Shown piece by piece: positions 1-5,697 of a stretch of 6,396 nucleotides of DNA (positions within the stretch are counted from its first letter, which is position 1; the number at the start of each line of letters is the position of its first letter). Source of the stretch: Actinomycetes bacterium (GTDB lineage: Bacteria > Actinomycetota > Acidimicrobiia > Acidimicrobiales > Acidimicrobiaceae); contig JAKASN010000118.1 of the NCBI GenBank assembly GCA_021819025.1, forward strand, positions 1 through 6,396, in the 5' to 3' direction. The notes below the pieces were generated by a model. That model was not told the origin of the DNA, made no database searches, and saw nothing but the letters and a program-made list of their open reading frames with translations. The position numbers were made by a program, and so were the translations under genes.

Positions 1-9
1 ATAGCTTTA

Positions 10-32
10 GGCCCCAGGAACTCCCTGGGGCC
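10..32 (-). terminator. Perfect 9-bp inverted repeat, possible terminator
   Basis: GGCCCCAGG at 10-18 and CCTGGGGCC at 24-32 pair perfectly around a 5-nt loop, giving a very GC-rich hairpin. It lies about 110 nt past the stop codon of the lyase gene that is transcribed leftwards, so it could end that transcript. On the minus strand the hairpin is followed by TAAAGCTAT, which is not a real U-tract, and the plus strand has none either. It may therefore be a U-poor terminator, an RNA-stabilising hairpin, or a bidirectional element serving a gene left of the window. The hairpin itself is certain; its function is inferred. Confidence 0.5.
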
Positions 33-142
33 GCGCTACATCAAAGCTAACTCAGTGGCACCTTGGACGACATATCGGCACCATCTCGGGGGCCGTCGCG
101 ATTCGAAAACATCGCATGCCGTATCCCCAGAGCCGGATTCGA

Positions 143-1045
143 TTAACTCTTAGAGGAACCGTACTCCTGTTCCAACGTCCGCACCTCGGGAAGTCCAATG
201 AAATCCAGAAACTCCCCAAAGGGTACCAAGGAATCCGTCACTGCAGTCGGAGTACCAATCGAGGCAATCGATGTGAGCACACTACGCATTGCCTTGGTCG
301 CTGACAGCAGAGTACTCAACGGAAAAATCACCAAACTGTATTCGAGTTTGCGGAGCTCTTCATAGCTAATCGGAGGGGTTTTGCCTCCCTCAGCCCAGTT
401 GAAAACAAGCGGCGTGCCGCGAAAAGCATTGGCCACAATCGTGATCTCCTCAAGGGATTCCGGTGCCTCCACAAAGAGCATGTCCGCACCGGCTTCAAGG
501 TATTGCTGTGCACGCTCCAAGGCACTCTGCAGCCCTTCGACCGCTCTCGCGTCGGTACGTGCAATAATCACAAAGTCCGGGGACTGTCGTGCATCGACAG
601 CGGCGTGAATTTTACCCACCATCTCTTGGGACGAAATGACCTCCTTGCCAGCCATGTGGCCACACCGCTTCGGCGTGACTTGATCCTCCAAGTGAAGTCC
701 CGCAACTCCTGTGGCTTCATACTCTCGGACCGTTCGCACGACGTTGATGGCATTTCCGTAACCGGTATCGGCATCGGCGATCACCGGGATCGGCGAGACG
801 GCAGCTGCGAGCTGTCGAGCATGGTCTGCCATCTCTTTCATTGTCAGCAATCCCACGTCGGGACGTCCGAGCACCGAAGCCGAAGCCCCGAAACCCGTCA
901 TATATACCGCTTGAAATCCCGCTTCTTCGACCAGGCGAGCGCTGAGAGCATCAAACGCTCCTGGAGCCAATATCGGTTTGTCACCAGCCATGAGCCGACG
1001 AAATGCTGCTGCTGGGCTTGAAGCTGAAGCGAGAAACCCTCCCAT
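143..1045 (-). CDS. Isocitrate lyase/PEP mutase superfamily C-C lyase (methylisocitrate or dimethylmalate lyase-like)
   Basis: This 300-residue protein is a full-length member of the isocitrate lyase/phosphoenolpyruvate mutase superfamily, a cytoplasmic Mg-dependent TIM-barrel fold. Motifs in order: PGAFDALSARL (28-38), YMTGFGASAS (48-57), the metal-binding DADTGYGN (91-98), HLEDQ (118-122), the catalytic-loop signature PKRCGHMAGKE (125-135, Cys128 the expected catalytic acid), IARTDAR (161-167) and EGGKTP (219-224). The intact KRCGH loop points to a carbon-carbon lyase rather than a PEP mutase. The KRCGHMAGKE context resembles proteins annotated as 2,3-dimethylmalate lyase, methylisocitrate lyase or carboxyphosphonoenolpyruvate phosphonomutase, and the substrate cannot be settled here. 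The reading frame could start 15 codons earlier at 1090, but the ATG at 1045 is preferred because GAGAGGAG lies 8 nt before it. No prpC or prpD homologue is in view, so a methylcitrate-cycle role is unproven. The likely partner is the GlcG-like gene 169 bp upstream. Confidence 0.93.
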   Translation of the reverse strand: MGGFLASASSPAAAFRRLMAGDKPILAPGAFDALSARLVEEAGFQAVYMTGFGASASVLGRPDVGLLTMKEMADHARQLAAAVSPIPVIADADTGYGNAINVVRTVREYEATGVAGLHLEDQVTPKRCGHMAGKEVISSQEMVGKIHAAVDARQSPDFVIIARTDARAVEGLQSALERAQQYLEAGADMLFVEAPESLEEITIVANAFRGTPLVFNWAEGGKTPPISYEELRKLEYSLVIFPLSTLLSATKAMRSVLTSIASIGTPTAVTDSLVPFGEFLDFIGLPEVRTLEQEYGSSKS

Positions 1046-1053
1046 GATCGACA

Positions 1054-1061
1054 CTCCTCTC
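1054..1061 (-). promoter_or_regulatory. Ribosome binding site of the lyase gene
   Basis: On the minus strand GAGAGGAG ends 8 nt before the ATG at 1045. This supports the internal Met as the true start rather than the ATG at 1090, so the protein is 300 rather than 315 residues. Confidence 0.75.
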
Positions 1062-1214
1062 GAGAAAGACTCAAGGTGAGCTTTCTCCAACGACGAGACA
1101 CAATTACTTGCGCCAGGCTACCGCGTCGCCGAGCAAGGAGCCCAATGGTCATAACCTCTAACTCCGAAGAGGAGCCAACTCGGCCTCGCGCTTGCAGTTG
1201 CGCAAGTCACGAGC

Positions 1215-1634
1215 TCAGACCAAAGTCATCAAAGCGGCTTGAGCGCACTCCATGTCCTGGGTGTAATGGCCACCGGAACATCCAATGCCACCTACGACAT
1301 GGCCGTCCACCATGATCGGGTACCCACCTCCGTAAACGATGAGACGCGGGGTATGGGTGATACCCGTTACTAGCGGCGGATCCTCCTTGATGAAATCGAA
1401 CCAAGTGTCGGTCGATATCCCGAAACTGATCGCTGTCCAGGCCTTATTCTGGGCGATCTCAACGCTCAAGAGCTTCGCCCCGTCCATTCTCGAAAACGCC
1501 TTAAGGGCGCCCGACTCGTCGACTATCGCAATGACCATTGGAACGCCAATCTCGGTCGCCTTTGCCGCCGCGGCTTCAACCAAGGCCTGAGCTAATTCGA
1601 GCGTGATACTCGGCTTATTAAATGTCGTTGCCAT
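1215..1634 (-). CDS. GlcG/HbpS family protein (DUF336-type small haem- or cofactor-binding domain)
   Basis: This 139-residue protein is a complete single-domain member of the GlcG/HbpS family, the same fold as the PduO C-terminal domain. Visible family features are an N-terminal helix (about 10-29), the segment VPMVIAIVDESGALKAFSRM (31-50), AQNKAWTA (61-68) and the C-terminal signature YGGGYPI (101-107) followed by GHVVGGIGCSGGHYTQD (111-127). Members occur in glycolate-utilisation operons (glcG), as the extracellular haem-binding HbpS of Streptomyces, and fused to cobalamin adenosyltransferases; many have no proven function. There is no signal peptide, so a cytoplasmic location is expected. 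The ATG at 1634 is chosen over the ATG at 1664 because GAAGGAG lies 8 nt upstream of it. It is the first gene of a probable two-gene transcript with the lyase downstream, which suggests a helper role in that pathway, but haem binding cannot be read from the sequence. Confidence 0.9.
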   Translation of the reverse strand: MATTFNKPSITLELAQALVEAAAAKATEIGVPMVIAIVDESGALKAFSRMDGAKLLSVEIAQNKAWTAISFGISTDTWFDFIKEDPPLVTGITHTPRLIVYGGGYPIMVDGHVVGGIGCSGGHYTQDMECAQAALMTLV

Positions 1635-1642
1635 CTTCGCAT

Positions 1643-1649
1643 CTCCTTC
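1643..1649 (-). promoter_or_regulatory. Ribosome binding site of the GlcG-like gene
   Basis: On the minus strand GAAGGAG ends 8 nt before the ATG at 1634. It decides the start of the GlcG-like protein, removing 10 residues from the longest possible reading frame. Confidence 0.75.
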
Positions 1650-1753
1650 GAGGACTACCTGCATCCAATGCGCACCCAGGGTGGGCTCGTGAACCCGTCC
1701 TTGGTGTTAAGCACCCGTTGCAGACCAAGCCTACATTCACCACAACGTTTGGG

Positions 1754-1762
1754 ATTTTAACA
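1754..1762 (-). promoter_or_regulatory. Candidate extended -10 promoter element for the GlcG-like gene
   Basis: The minus strand reads TGTTAAAAT, which matches an extended -10 (TGn followed by TAAAAT, five of six to TATAAT). No good -35 box lies 17 nt upstream, as is common for extended -10 promoters. Transcription would begin near 1747, giving a leader of about 113 nt before the GlcG start. It is the most AT-rich spot in an otherwise featureless gap. A match this short can occur by chance. Confidence 0.35.
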
Positions 1763-2013
1763 TAAACTACAAGGTGAGAGCAGCCCCTAGGGATTAAAAC
1801 GCGCCAGGAACTCCGGTCGCCGACTGACTTGGGCACAGCTTCGCAAGCTCCCTACACCAAAGCCACACAAGACCGACTCGATATCGACATTGCAAAGAAT
1901 CCCGCCAGCCGCTCCCCGCCATCTAGACGAACCCTAAAGATCGAGAAACCAACAACGGGCTGGGAAAATAGCCGATCAGCACCGGACTTTGGCCAACCTT
2001 AGCACTTAGACCC

Positions 2014-2037
2014 AGAGAGAGAGAGAGAGAGAGAGAG
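2014..2037. repeat. (AG)12 dinucleotide microsatellite abutting the apbE stop
   Basis: Positions 2014-2037 are twelve uninterrupted AG units, read as (CT)12 on the transcribed minus strand. The tract begins at the very next base after the TGA stop (2040-2038) of the ApbE-type gene. Tract length changes therefore cannot shift the frame of that gene. It is a perfect purine/pyrimidine tract, able in principle to slip during replication or form an H-DNA-like structure. Confidence 0.97.
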
Positions 2038-2781
2038 TCAGACCTGCTCCTCAGGTAAGTCGGAGAATTTCATCCCAGATGATTTAAACATCCCACCGGC
2101 AGCAGTAATGAAGAACCCTTCCACGCCGTCGAGCTGCTCGATTAAATAGAGCACCTCCTTGCCTCCAACGGCAAGCGCAGTGGCCAGCGCGTCCGCAATT
2201 GCCAACCGCCCGCCAACTACAGTCGCAGAAACCGCCGCAATCGGGCCACCAAAGGGATTGACAAGGTGGTCTCCGCGCTCATAAATCCCTGATGTTGCGA
2301 TAGAGGTGTCAACCTCCACAACCCCACAAAGCGCATCAGCGAAACTGGGATGGCGAATCCCGACGCGATAGGTACGACCGGGGGCGACGCAGACGTCCCC
2401 ACCAGCATTGATCAAGGCGTCCCTGACTCCGCGCCGTCTCAATATCGACAGTGCCCGTTCTGCTGCCCAACCTTTGACAAGACCGGTCGGATCGAACCCA
2501 CCCGGCATCGCCCAGGGATCGAAAAAACCCCTCGAGACGTCACAAGCGTGCGCACACAACTCAAATACTTCGTCCATCAATTCCGAGACCTCGAGGATCT
2601 CGCCATTGCGCCACCTCGACAGTTCACTTGACGCTTTCCAAGTACTAAATTGCTCGTCGATCCGGTGCAGTTCGCAACAGGCCAGATCGATAGCCTCCTC
2701 GACGTCGGGTGGGGCAAGTTCGTTGGGATCTGCCAGAAATGAGACCACCGTGCCCATTACCGGTTCGGCCCTGGTGATCAC
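2038..2781 (-). CDS. apbE: ApbE-type FAD:protein FMN transferase
   Basis: This 247-residue protein matches the ApbE/Ftp family, which uses FAD and Mg to attach FMN through a phosphoester to Ser/Thr in (S/T)GA(S/T)-type motifs. Visible family motifs are MGT (9-11), FDPTGLVKGWA (96-106, in place of the usual DLGGIAKGYA-type stretch), NAGGD (125-129), TSGIYER (163-169), HLVNP (172-176, matching the HIIDP-type motif) and ADALATAL (196-203, including the metal-binding Asp region). It is shorter than classical periplasmic ApbE lipoproteins (around 330 residues) and has neither signal peptide nor lipobox, so it looks cytoplasmic. The start is GTG at 2781, overlapping the stop of the preceding gene by 4 bp (GTGA). 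No Shine-Dalgarno sequence is evident, so translational coupling is likely. The obvious substrate is the FMN-binding-domain protein encoded immediately upstream. Confidence 0.93.
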   Translation of the reverse strand: MITRAEPVMGTVVSFLADPNELAPPDVEEAIDLACCELHRIDEQFSTWKASSELSRWRNGEILEVSELMDEVFELCAHACDVSRGFFDPWAMPGGFDPTGLVKGWAAERALSILRRRGVRDALINAGGDVCVAPGRTYRVGIRHPSFADALCGVVEVDTSIATSGIYERGDHLVNPFGGPIAAVSATVVGGRLAIADALATALAVGGKEVLYLIEQLDGVEGFFITAAGGMFKSSGMKFSDLPEEQV

Positions 2782-3290
2782 TTGAAGTGGAGCTGATCGA
2801 GTGCGCTTTGAAGTGAATATGCGTATGCCTCGCTGGTATAGGTGGCGCCAGACAATGAGCTAATGTTCGCGCTCTGCGCAGAGAGTACTTCGGACTTGAG
2901 AATCGGTACTACTTGCTGCTCTAGCTGCAGAGAATAAGACTCCAACGCCTGGATAGAATTTACCGCCACATTAACGATGCGGTTGTTGGAGATGGTCACC
3001 TTGACAGACATTTGACCATAGCCGTAGTTCTCTTGCTGGCCAATAGCGGTCTCTTTTGCGGAACTAGCCGTCGATGGTGGAGCCACCGTGGTCTTGGTCG
3101 CAGAGGCAGCTAGGGTGGTCGACGGCGAGGCTGAGGACGGAGAAGACGAGGTGGTTGCGGACTTAGGTGCCGGTGTCGTTGCCTTGCTCGCCTGCGCAAT
3201 CGACAAAGTCTGATTTGTCGGTCCATGCAAGGCAATTACCCCTGCAAATCCGGCGGTTGTCGCGCCCCAAAGCGCAAAGGATCTCTTCAC
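2778..3290 (-). CDS. Membrane-anchored FMN-binding-domain protein with SGAT flavinylation motif
   Basis: This 170-residue protein has a short basic N-terminus with one hydrophobic segment (about 5-21), a low-complexity Ser/Thr/Ala/Pro linker (about 34-80), and one FMN-binding domain (about 92-166). The domain ends in SGATYTSEAY (147-156), in which Thr150 is the predicted FMN attachment residue. The domain resembles those of RnfG/NqrC and of actinobacterial stand-alone carriers. The layout predicts an anchored or secreted extracytoplasmic carrier whose flavin sits on a flexible tether. The start is GTG at 3290, 12 bp after the stop of the reductase gene. A weak GGGA is the only ribosome-site candidate. 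The gene lies between a membrane reductase and an ApbE gene, making it the likely one-electron flavin acceptor of the reductase. No haem-binding CxxCH is present. Confidence 0.9.
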   Translation of the reverse strand: MKRSFALWGATTAGFAGVIALHGPTNQTLSIAQASKATTPAPKSATTSSSPSSASPSTTLAASATKTTVAPPSTASSAKETAIGQQENYGYGQMSVKVTISNNRIVNVAVNSIQALESYSLQLEQQVVPILKSEVLSAQSANISSLSGATYTSEAYAYSLQSALDQLHFK

Positions 3291-3302
3291 TTCAATCCCA
3301 TC

Positions 3303-4694
3303 TCAGATACTGTACGCTTCCTGATGAATCGCATCCGGGTCGACCCCCGCTAGCTGGGCCATATTTACTGTTGCCTCTACGAAACCTTCTGATCCGCAGA
3401 TGAAGACATCGCGATTCGCCATGTCAGGCACCAACGCGACGATTGAATTCAAGGGAACCTCATCGCGACTCCCGATGAGCTTGTGTAGTATCCCCTTGCG
3501 ATAACGAACGAGCTCTTCGACTTCGTCTGCGAGTGTCAAGTCGTCATCGTCCGATGCACGCAGCACCACAACCGGACGGGACTTCAAAGGGAGATCCTCT
3601 AAAAGTGCGCGCGCCGCTGTAACGCCGATTCCTCCGGCGATGAGAAGCACCTGATCTTTGCGACGAGCAAAGCGCGTGAAGGATCCATAGGGACCCTCAA
3701 TAGCCACCGCGGTTCCGACCTTGAGCTCCGCTAATCTCCCGGAAAAATCGCCCAGGCTTTTCACAGTGATGCGTAGGTAGGGAGGGCGTGGCATCGCCGA
3801 CACCGTGAAGGGATGGGCTTGCCACCACATCCCTGGCGCGATAAAACGCCATTCAAAGAATTGTCCGCCCGCTATTGCGAGACGCTCGAGATCTCGACCC
3901 TTGAGGATTATTGACACCACTCCGTCACCTTCGGGCTTAACCTCGACCACCCTCAGCTGATGACGAAGGGAACGGTAAACGGGAATCCCGACACGGTAGG
4001 TAATCACAAGCGCGGCAGCTAGGAGCCATGCGACGGTCCAGCTCTCCTGTGCCAGCGGGTGCTTCACAAAGGACGGTCCCAGTGCCACTTCGTGGGCGAA
4101 GGAAATTATCAGGGCCACGTACATGAGAAGGTGCAACATCCACCAGTTTTCACGCGGAATTCTCGTACGAATCTGACGGATTGAGATGAGTCCAATTCCC
4201 ACCATAATTCCCAGGGCCACGGTAGCGCTAACCAGGTGGGGGAAGGTATTGACGACTACGCCAACTTCAGCGAGTACACCTCGATGGGCGGCTTCAGCGT
4301 AGGCCAGTGTCAAAAGCACGGCATGGATCGAAATCAGAATAAGCGGCCAAGGGGCGAGCCGACGATGCCAATGGATCACTCCCCCTTGTCCCAAAATTCT
4401 CTCTAACGCCGGCAGGCGACTAGCAAGAATCACCATAATCAAAGCTAAGTAGGTGCCCGCTAGCCCGGTGGTTGAGCCAATAAACATTGCCAAGCCACCC
4501 TGGCCATGTAGTTCGCTCCAGGTACCGTCCACGATCGGTAAGCCGATCGCGACACCCATACCGAGTCCGAATATGACAAGTACCGCCGTAAAAGCCAAGG
4601 TACTTGGAGCCCGAACTTTTGCGGGCTCGGGTCCTCTTTGTCGAGCTCGCTGTCCGAGCGAACTTTGCTTAGGATCGAATGTTGTAGATGCCAA
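3303..4694 (-). CDS. Ferric-reductase-like transmembrane haem/FAD/NAD(P)H oxidoreductase
   Basis: This 463-residue protein joins a ferric-reductase-type membrane domain to a ferredoxin-NADP reductase-type module. After a basic cytoplasmic tail (1-30), about six hydrophobic segments are visible (near 33-53, 68-92, 112-132, 151-172, 183-203 and 218-236). Two histidine pairs, His110/His124 and His188/His201, are spaced like the bis-haem ligands of the ferric reductase/NADPH oxidase family. The FAD site is HPFTVSA (294-300), with EGPYGSF (333-339) after it. The nucleotide site is GGIGVTA (354-360), with CGSEGF (433-438) and a QEAY ending (458-461). The predicted role is moving electrons from cytoplasmic NAD(P)H across the membrane, here most likely to the FMN protein encoded next. 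Translation starts at TTG 4694, because an in-frame stop lies directly upstream and GGAG lies 6 nt before. It is the first gene of the operon. Confidence 0.92.
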   Translation of the reverse strand: MASTTFDPKQSSLGQRARQRGPEPAKVRAPSTLAFTAVLVIFGLGMGVAIGLPIVDGTWSELHGQGGLAMFIGSTTGLAGTYLALIMVILASRLPALERILGQGGVIHWHRRLAPWPLILISIHAVLLTLAYAEAAHRGVLAEVGVVVNTFPHLVSATVALGIMVGIGLISIRQIRTRIPRENWWMLHLLMYVALIISFAHEVALGPSFVKHPLAQESWTVAWLLAAALVITYRVGIPVYRSLRHQLRVVEVKPEGDGVVSIILKGRDLERLAIAGGQFFEWRFIAPGMWWQAHPFTVSAMPRPPYLRITVKSLGDFSGRLAELKVGTAVAIEGPYGSFTRFARRKDQVLLIAGGIGVTAARALLEDLPLKSRPVVVLRASDDDDLTLADEVEELVRYRKGILHKLIGSRDEVPLNSIVALVPDMANRDVFICGSEGFVEATVNMAQLAGVDPDAIHQEAYSI

Positions 4695-4698
4695 TTAA

Positions 4699-4704
4699 CA
4701 CTCC
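4699..4704 (-). promoter_or_regulatory. Ribosome binding site for the TTG start of the reductase gene
   Basis: On the minus strand GGAGTG precedes the TTG at 4694, with GGAG 6 nt from the start. An in-frame TAA sits immediately before the TTG, so no earlier start is possible. The next in-frame ATG falls inside the first membrane segment, which supports the TTG. Confidence 0.6.
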
Positions 4705-4999
4705 GGTTGATTTCCATGCACCTTAACCGCGTTAGGTAAGACGCATCTGAGAGACGCCAGCAACAGAATCTCGGAAGCACAGAACACCCTGGCCAAAGCG
4801 AATTCAACAGCGAGCTCTGCCTCTACTCATTCTGGGAGCGAACGCTACTATTACTGGGGTGCTCGTCGAACACGGAGCTTCCAACAGATACTGACGCTGG
4901 TCGCGAAGAGAGTGCCGAAGTTCCAAGCATTATGAGACAGAAGATCCTTGCCCTTTAGCATTACACTCGCGAAAGGAAACGCTTTTTTTACGGTGATTT

Positions 5000-5003
5000 G
5001 GAG
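5000..5003 (+). promoter_or_regulatory. Ribosome binding site of the merB-like gene
   Basis: GGAG at 5000-5003 lies 6 nt before the ATG at 5010. It overlaps the TTG at 4998 that would otherwise give a protein four residues longer, so the ATG is preferred. Confidence 0.65.
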
Positions 5004-5009
5004 ACCCCT

Positions 5010-5642
5010 ATGGGAGATTGTAAAGACAGTCAAAGTCACTCGGTGCTCGACAACGCCGTACCAAGCGACGACGTTACGACTTGGATCCGCAGGATCGCCT
5101 TTTCTACCCTCTTGACGGCGCGCACATTGCGATTCAGCCAACTTGTCAGCGAGACCGGGTTAGATGCTTCTGTCGTGAGGAGCACGCTCGCGAAGCTCTT
5201 GGCCGGCGGAGTCGCCACAATAATGGGAGACCTCGCTGGCGATCCAGAGATTGTCGGTGCTGAAGGTGTCACAGTTTTGAAAACAGCCCATCGTCTCAAG
5301 CTGAATGGTGCGACACTGTTTACTTGGTGCGCTTTCGACATCGTCGGCATTCCTGCCGCCCTTGGCCTGAATGCTTTTGGGGAGACGGTATGTCCCACCT
5401 GTACCAGGGCGATCTTGTTAGAGATGGAACAAGGTGTACCAAAGTCAGGTCCAGCCGCTGGCTGGTGGCCCCTCGACACCGCCGGACCGGTCGTGGAAAC
5501 CTTTTGCCCGACAGCGTCGATCTTTTGCAATTCATCACATCTTGAGCGTTGGCAGACAAAGGCTGGTGCCCACGGCGAGATTCTCACCCTTGACCAGCTT
5601 GCCGAGAGGGGCGCCCAGACCTGGAGAAGATTCGTGCCCTGA
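5010..5642 (+). CDS. merB: Alkylmercury lyase (organomercurial lyase, MerB family)
   Basis: This 210-residue protein matches MerB, the cytoplasmic enzyme that protonolyses carbon-mercury bonds to release a hydrocarbon and Hg(II). An N-terminal winged-helix-like part (about 20-75, including LRFSQLVSETGLDASVVRST) precedes the catalytic domain. WCAFD (106-110) corresponds to WCALD of plasmid MerB, so Cys107 and Asp110 match catalytic Cys96 and Asp99. TFC (164-166) supplies the second catalytic Cys (Cys166, matching Cys159). The residue after it is Pro, where R831b-type MerB has a second Cys. A CPTC pair (128-131) lies where the structural Cys117 is found, and there is one more Cys at 173. The full catalytic triad suggests activity. 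No merA, merR, merT or merP is present in the window. The gene is transcribed away from the flavin operon. The MerB family also has uncharacterised members, so the substrate is inferred. Confidence 0.88.
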   Translation: MGDCKDSQSHSVLDNAVPSDDVTTWIRRIAFSTLLTARTLRFSQLVSETGLDASVVRSTLAKLLAGGVATIMGDLAGDPEIVGAEGVTVLKTAHRLKLNGATLFTWCAFDIVGIPAALGLNAFGETVCPTCTRAILLEMEQGVPKSGPAAGWWPLDTAGPVVETFCPTASIFCNSSHLERWQTKAGAHGEILTLDQLAERGAQTWRRFVP

Positions 5643-5697
5643 TGTGGGCTACGTGCCTCCGCCAAGCGAGATTTGCTCCGGCATTGGAAGGGTCCCC

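Larger units (their letters stand above)
1635..2013. other. Intergenic region between the flavin operon and the GlcG-like gene
   Basis: This gap of about 380 bases holds the GlcG ribosome site, the candidate -10 element and a 10-bp palindrome TCGATATCGA at 1878-1887. A weak hairpin GGTG-TTAAG-CACC lies at 1703-1715. A 72-codon reading frame on the minus strand (1618-1836) runs into the GlcG start region and has no recognisable features. I see no clear intrinsic terminator for the flavin operon, no RNA gene and no riboswitch fold. Confidence 0.6.
4695..5009. other. Divergent intergenic region between the flavin operon and the merB-like gene
   Basis: These 315 bases must carry promoters for both directions, but I found no convincing -35/-10 pair on either strand. 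Visible elements are two copies of TCGCGAA followed by purines (4901-4910 and 4967-4976) and a run of seven T at 4983-4989, just before the merB ribosome site. No MerR-type operator (a long spaced dyad between -35 and -10) could be recognised. Reading frames here on the minus strand look like noise. Confidence 0.6.

Noticed and set aside
503..1021. A 172-codon plus-strand open frame
   Set aside because: It is antisense to the isocitrate lyase-superfamily gene and rich in Arg, Ser and His, as expected for a shadow frame; no family motif is visible.
1618..1836. A 72-codon minus-strand frame upstream of the GlcG-like gene
   Set aside because: It overlaps the GlcG start and the candidate promoter, and its composition (many Arg, Gly and Cys) is not gene-like.
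1878..1887. 10-bp palindrome TCGATATCGA as an operator
   Set aside because: It is a single copy, not centred on any promoter-like sequence, and a palindrome of this size is expected by chance in this composition.
2014..2037. The AG tract as a phase-variation switch of apbE
   Set aside because: It lies entirely after the stop codon, so changes in repeat number cannot alter the apbE reading frame.
2408..2785. A 125-codon plus-strand open frame
   Set aside because: It is antisense to the ApbE-type gene, which has all family motifs. The translation looks random.
4460..4807. A 115-codon minus-strand frame overlapping the reductase start
   Set aside because: Most of it is an alternative frame of the reductase gene, and its upstream part has no ribosome site or recognisable domain.
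4851..5141. A 96-codon minus-strand frame across the divergent promoter region
   Set aside because: It runs antisense into merB, has no known motif, and lies where promoters are expected.
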